Source: an uncultured Clostridia bacterium | GTDB taxonomy: Bacteria > Bacillota > Clostridia > Christensenellales > Borkfalkiaceae | Reading direction: 5' to 3' | Assembly: GCA_947177495.1 (NCBI GenBank) | Contig: CAMWUS010000042.1 | Location: 1-9,130 of the forward strand | DNA length: 9,130 bases | Shown here: positions 7,382 through 9,130 of the stretch, one piece after another | Position numbering within the stretch: the first letter of the stretch is position 1 | Layout: each line of letters begins with the position of its first letter | The notes under the pieces: generated by a model | What the model saw: the letters and a program-made list of their open reading frames with translations, nothing else | Database searches by the model: none | Told to the model about the DNA's origin: nothing | Position numbers and translations under genes: made by a program

Positions 7382-8152
7382 ATGCTGCAAAAGGTTGTTA
7401 TTTGCGGAGTGGATACTTCGGGCTTGCCCAAGCTCTCCGCAAAAGAGAACGACGAACTGATGAGGCGCTTGAAAGCGGGCGATAGTTTGGCACGGGAAAC
7501 GTTTATCGTGGGCAATATGCGGTTGGTGCTTTCCCTTGTAAAGCGGTTTTGGGCGAAGAACGCAAATGCAGACGACGTCTTCCAAGCGGGCTGTGTGGGG
7601 CTAATTAAGGCAATCGACAACTTTAATTTGGATTTTAACGTAAAGTTTTCGACTTACGCCGTGCCCATGATTTTGGGGGAAATCAAACGGTATCTAAGGG
7701 ACGGCAACAGTTTGCGCGTCTCCCGTTCCATTCGCGATACGGCATACCGCATTTTAAAGGTGCGGGAGGGCTTAGAGGAGCGCGACGAGGAAGCGAGTAT
7801 CGAGCGCATCGCCCGAGAAATGCAGGTAGCGGAGCGTGAAGTAGTGTACGCGCTCGACGCGATTTCCGATCCCGTTTCCCTGTACGACCCCGTGTACAAC
7901 AAGACCGGGGACACGCTTCAACTGATGGATCAGCTTTGCGACGAATCTCAGAGCGACGAAATTTGGACGGAGCGCGTCGCCCTTCGCGAGGCGATTGCAC
8001 GGCTCACCGAGCGGGAACGCAAGATTTTAACGCTCCGCTACTACGAGGGGAAAACGCAGACGGAAATTTCGGCGGAAGTCGGTATTTCGCAGGCGCAGGT
8101 TTCCCGCTTAGAGAAGACGGCGTTAAAACAAATCAAAGCGAATATATCTTAA
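7382..8152 (+). CDS. sigG: RNA polymerase sporulation sigma factor SigG (late forespore)
   Basis: This is a 256-residue sigma-70-family factor (B. subtilis SigG is 260). It directs RNA polymerase to late forespore genes after engulfment. The N-terminal signature KVVICGVDTSGLPKL (4-18) is the SigG hallmark and is absent from SigF and SigE. Region 2 spans about 37-107 with NMRLVLSLVKRF (45-56), DDVFQAGCVGLIKAIDNF (64-81) and VKFSTYAVPMILGEIKRYLR (87-106). Region 3 (about 112-185) includes LRVSRSIRD and DPVSLYDPVYN. Region 4 (about 200-253) ends in the helix-turn-helix TQTEISAEVGISQAQVSRLE. The start is set by a strong ribosome binding site. Unlike the usual spoIIGA-sigE-sigG order, the upstream gene is an unrelated lipoprotein separated by a terminator, so sigG is likely monocistronic from its own forespore promoter. 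The Asn that in B. subtilis SigG (N45) is linked to control by the anti-sigma factor CsfB/Gin aligns with Val43 here. Confidence 0.97.
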   Translation: MLQKVVICGVDTSGLPKLSAKENDELMRRLKAGDSLARETFIVGNMRLVLSLVKRFWAKNANADDVFQAGCVGLIKAIDNFNLDFNVKFSTYAVPMILGEIKRYLRDGNSLRVSRSIRDTAYRILKVREGLEERDEEASIERIAREMQVAEREVVYALDAISDPVSLYDPVYNKTGDTLQLMDQLCDESQSDEIWTERVALREAIARLTERERKILTLRYYEGKTQTEISAEVGISQAQVSRLEKTALKQIKANIS

Positions 8153-8158
8153 TCACGT

Positions 8159-8187
8159 CCCACAAAAATACTTCGTCTTTTTGCGGG
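8159..8187 (+). other. Imperfect hairpin just after sigG
   Basis: CCCACAAAAA (8159-8168) is nearly complementary to TTTTTGCGGG (8178-8187) with one mismatch, around a loop containing TTCG. It lacks a T run after the stem, so it is a poor terminator on its own. It might protect the mRNA 3' end or assist the terminator that follows. It may equally be chance. Confidence 0.3.
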
Positions 8188-8204
8188 AGCCCTGATAAAA
8201 ACGC

Positions 8205-8233
8205 AAAGCCCTCCTGCAATGCAGGAGGGCTTT
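8205..8233. terminator. Bidirectional terminator between sigG and the transglutaminase-like gene
   Basis: This is a perfect inverted repeat with 14-nt arms (AAAGCCCTCCTGCA and TGCAGGAGGGCTTT) around a single A; in practice the central few bases form the loop. It sits 52 bp after the sigG stop and 3 bp beyond the stop of the opposing gene. The A/T ends give a T tract on both strands (CTTTCATTT on +, CTTTGCGTTTTT on -), so it should serve both convergent genes. Confidence 0.92.
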
Positions 8234-8236
8234 CAT

Positions 8237-9100
8237 TTATAAAGGCGATTTGGTTAAACAATCGATATTGCAACCGCGGTTTCTTGTATCGTGCGGAGGT
8301 TCGTAATCGTTCGTCTTATTTAGCCGAAACAATTTGTTCATTTCCCAACGCGCGTTATCATCAAATCCTTTCGGGATAAATCGTAAATAAGCGTCTTTTT
8401 CCCCGAAACCGTTTCTTTGATCGACAATCAAATAGAATAAATTTTTCGCAAAGTAGTTATTGTAATAGATCTGTTCTTCTTCGTGTGAAGTAAAATATTC
8501 GGCAACTTCGCCGCTCAACTTCGTAAAGTTGCAAGTGCGGTTGAGCGCAAAATGTTCGCGCATTTCCAAGACGGAGAGAGGGGTGCTGTTTTCATCGGTA
8601 AAATAGCCGTTCGCCGTTGCGTCCAACATAACCCATTTTTGCAAGGCTCTATCGTAAATTTCGGTTACAACGTGATTATCGTAATCATAAGGCGAATACG
8701 GCGTAATGCAAACCCGTCTTGCGTAGATACCCAATGCAAGGCAGCACTCTTGCAATATTTTAGACTTGTTCAGGCAGTTGATGCCGTGTTCGGGGTGACT
8801 TAGGCTATATTCCAAAAGCGAGAGGGCGTTGCAAGCAATATGGTTGTCGTAGTCGCCTTTGTGGGTAAGCTTGGGGGCAAGGTAGGCAGTCAGGCGAGAG
8901 GCTTTTTCAAAGTCGCTTCCCGTTCCCGCAATTGCGGCAAGGTCGTACCGTTCGCGGAGGGCGCTATATTCGTCGCAAGTAAAGTCGTAGGAAATATCGG
9001 CGGAAAAGTCGTTTTCAAAAACGCGATTATGAAACAGAATGCCTTTATAAATGCAAAGCTCGTCCTGCCATGCTTCTATCGTTGCGGTTTTATCTTCCAT
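8237..9100 (-). CDS. Transglutaminase-like superfamily protein (cysteine protease fold)
   Basis: Starting at ATG 9100 the protein has 287 residues. That ATG is preceded by GGTGGTGA 5 nt upstream, a weakened Shine-Dalgarno. In-frame GTGs at 9112 and 9109 are alternatives, and the frame stays open to the window edge, so a longer protein is possible. Counting from GTG 9112, the superfamily triad is visible: C113 in INCLNKSKILQECCLALGIY (111-130, the nucleophile helix, followed by ARRV), H147 in DNHVVTEIYD (145-154) and D164 in KWVMLDAT (159-166). This matches the arrangement of transglutaminase-core proteins, most of which are peptidases or amidases rather than crosslinkers. There is no signal peptide or membrane helix, so it should be cytosolic. 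The C-terminal 100 residues are rich in Asn, Tyr and Phe with no recognised domain. It is convergent with sigG and ends at their shared terminator. Substrate unknown; a role in sporulation is only a possibility from position. Confidence 0.83.
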   Translation of the reverse strand: MEDKTATIEAWQDELCIYKGILFHNRVFENDFSADISYDFTCDEYSALRERYDLAAIAGTGSDFEKASRLTAYLAPKLTHKGDYDNHIACNALSLLEYSLSHPEHGINCLNKSKILQECCLALGIYARRVCITPYSPYDYDNHVVTEIYDRALQKWVMLDATANGYFTDENSTPLSVLEMREHFALNRTCNFTKLSGEVAEYFTSHEEEQIYYNNYFAKNLFYLIVDQRNGFGEKDAYLRFIPKGFDDNARWEMNKLFRLNKTNDYEPPHDTRNRGCNIDCLTKSPL

Positions 9101-9130
9101 GTCGTTCACCACCGTTACATAGGTCTCAGA

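Noticed and set aside
8552..8803. Short + strand open frame opposite the transglutaminase-like gene
   Set aside because: It covers the catalytic region of the real gene on the other strand and has no ribosome binding site or family resemblance.

Overview
The window comes from a Gram-positive-type, endospore-forming bacterium, most likely a member of the Clostridia and probably an uncultured gut-type lineage. Three things point there: a complete gene for the forespore sigma factor SigG, strong AGGAGG-type ribosome binding sites, and lipoproteins with classical lipoboxes. Base composition looks roughly balanced, so this is not a very AT-rich Clostridium. The exact family cannot be fixed from the window.

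Bases 1-7228 (+ strand) hold the distal part of a tightly packed operon. First is the C-terminal part of a BatA-like membrane protein, cut by the window edge. Next is an 895-residue membrane-anchored protein with two von Willebrand factor A (VWA) domains, each with an intact metal-binding (MIDAS) motif. Two large lipoproteins (476 and 761 aa) built mainly from beta-sandwich/Ig-like modules follow. The first two junctions overlap (23 and 11 bp), the third gap is 24 bp, and a strong terminator lies at 7233-7263. Established MoxR-DUF58-VWA operons have this kind of VWA pair, so a MoxR ATPase and a DUF58 protein may lie just upstream, though they are outside the window. The simplest reading is a cell-surface assembly. 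The two VWA proteins would sit in the membrane with their domains outside, and the lipoproteins would be partners or substrates on the outer membrane face. Its job is unknown.

Bases 7264-8233 form a separate unit: a short leader with a plausible forespore-type promoter and a hairpin, the sigG gene with a near-perfect ribosome binding site, and a perfect inverted-repeat terminator at 8205-8233. sigG is not preceded here by spoIIGA-sigE, its usual neighbours in Bacillus.

Bases 8237-9100 (- strand, possibly running past the edge) encode a transglutaminase-like protein with a Cys-His-Asp triad and no signal peptide. It is convergent with sigG and shares the same terminator. No RNA genes, mobile elements, CRISPR arrays or long repeats were seen.
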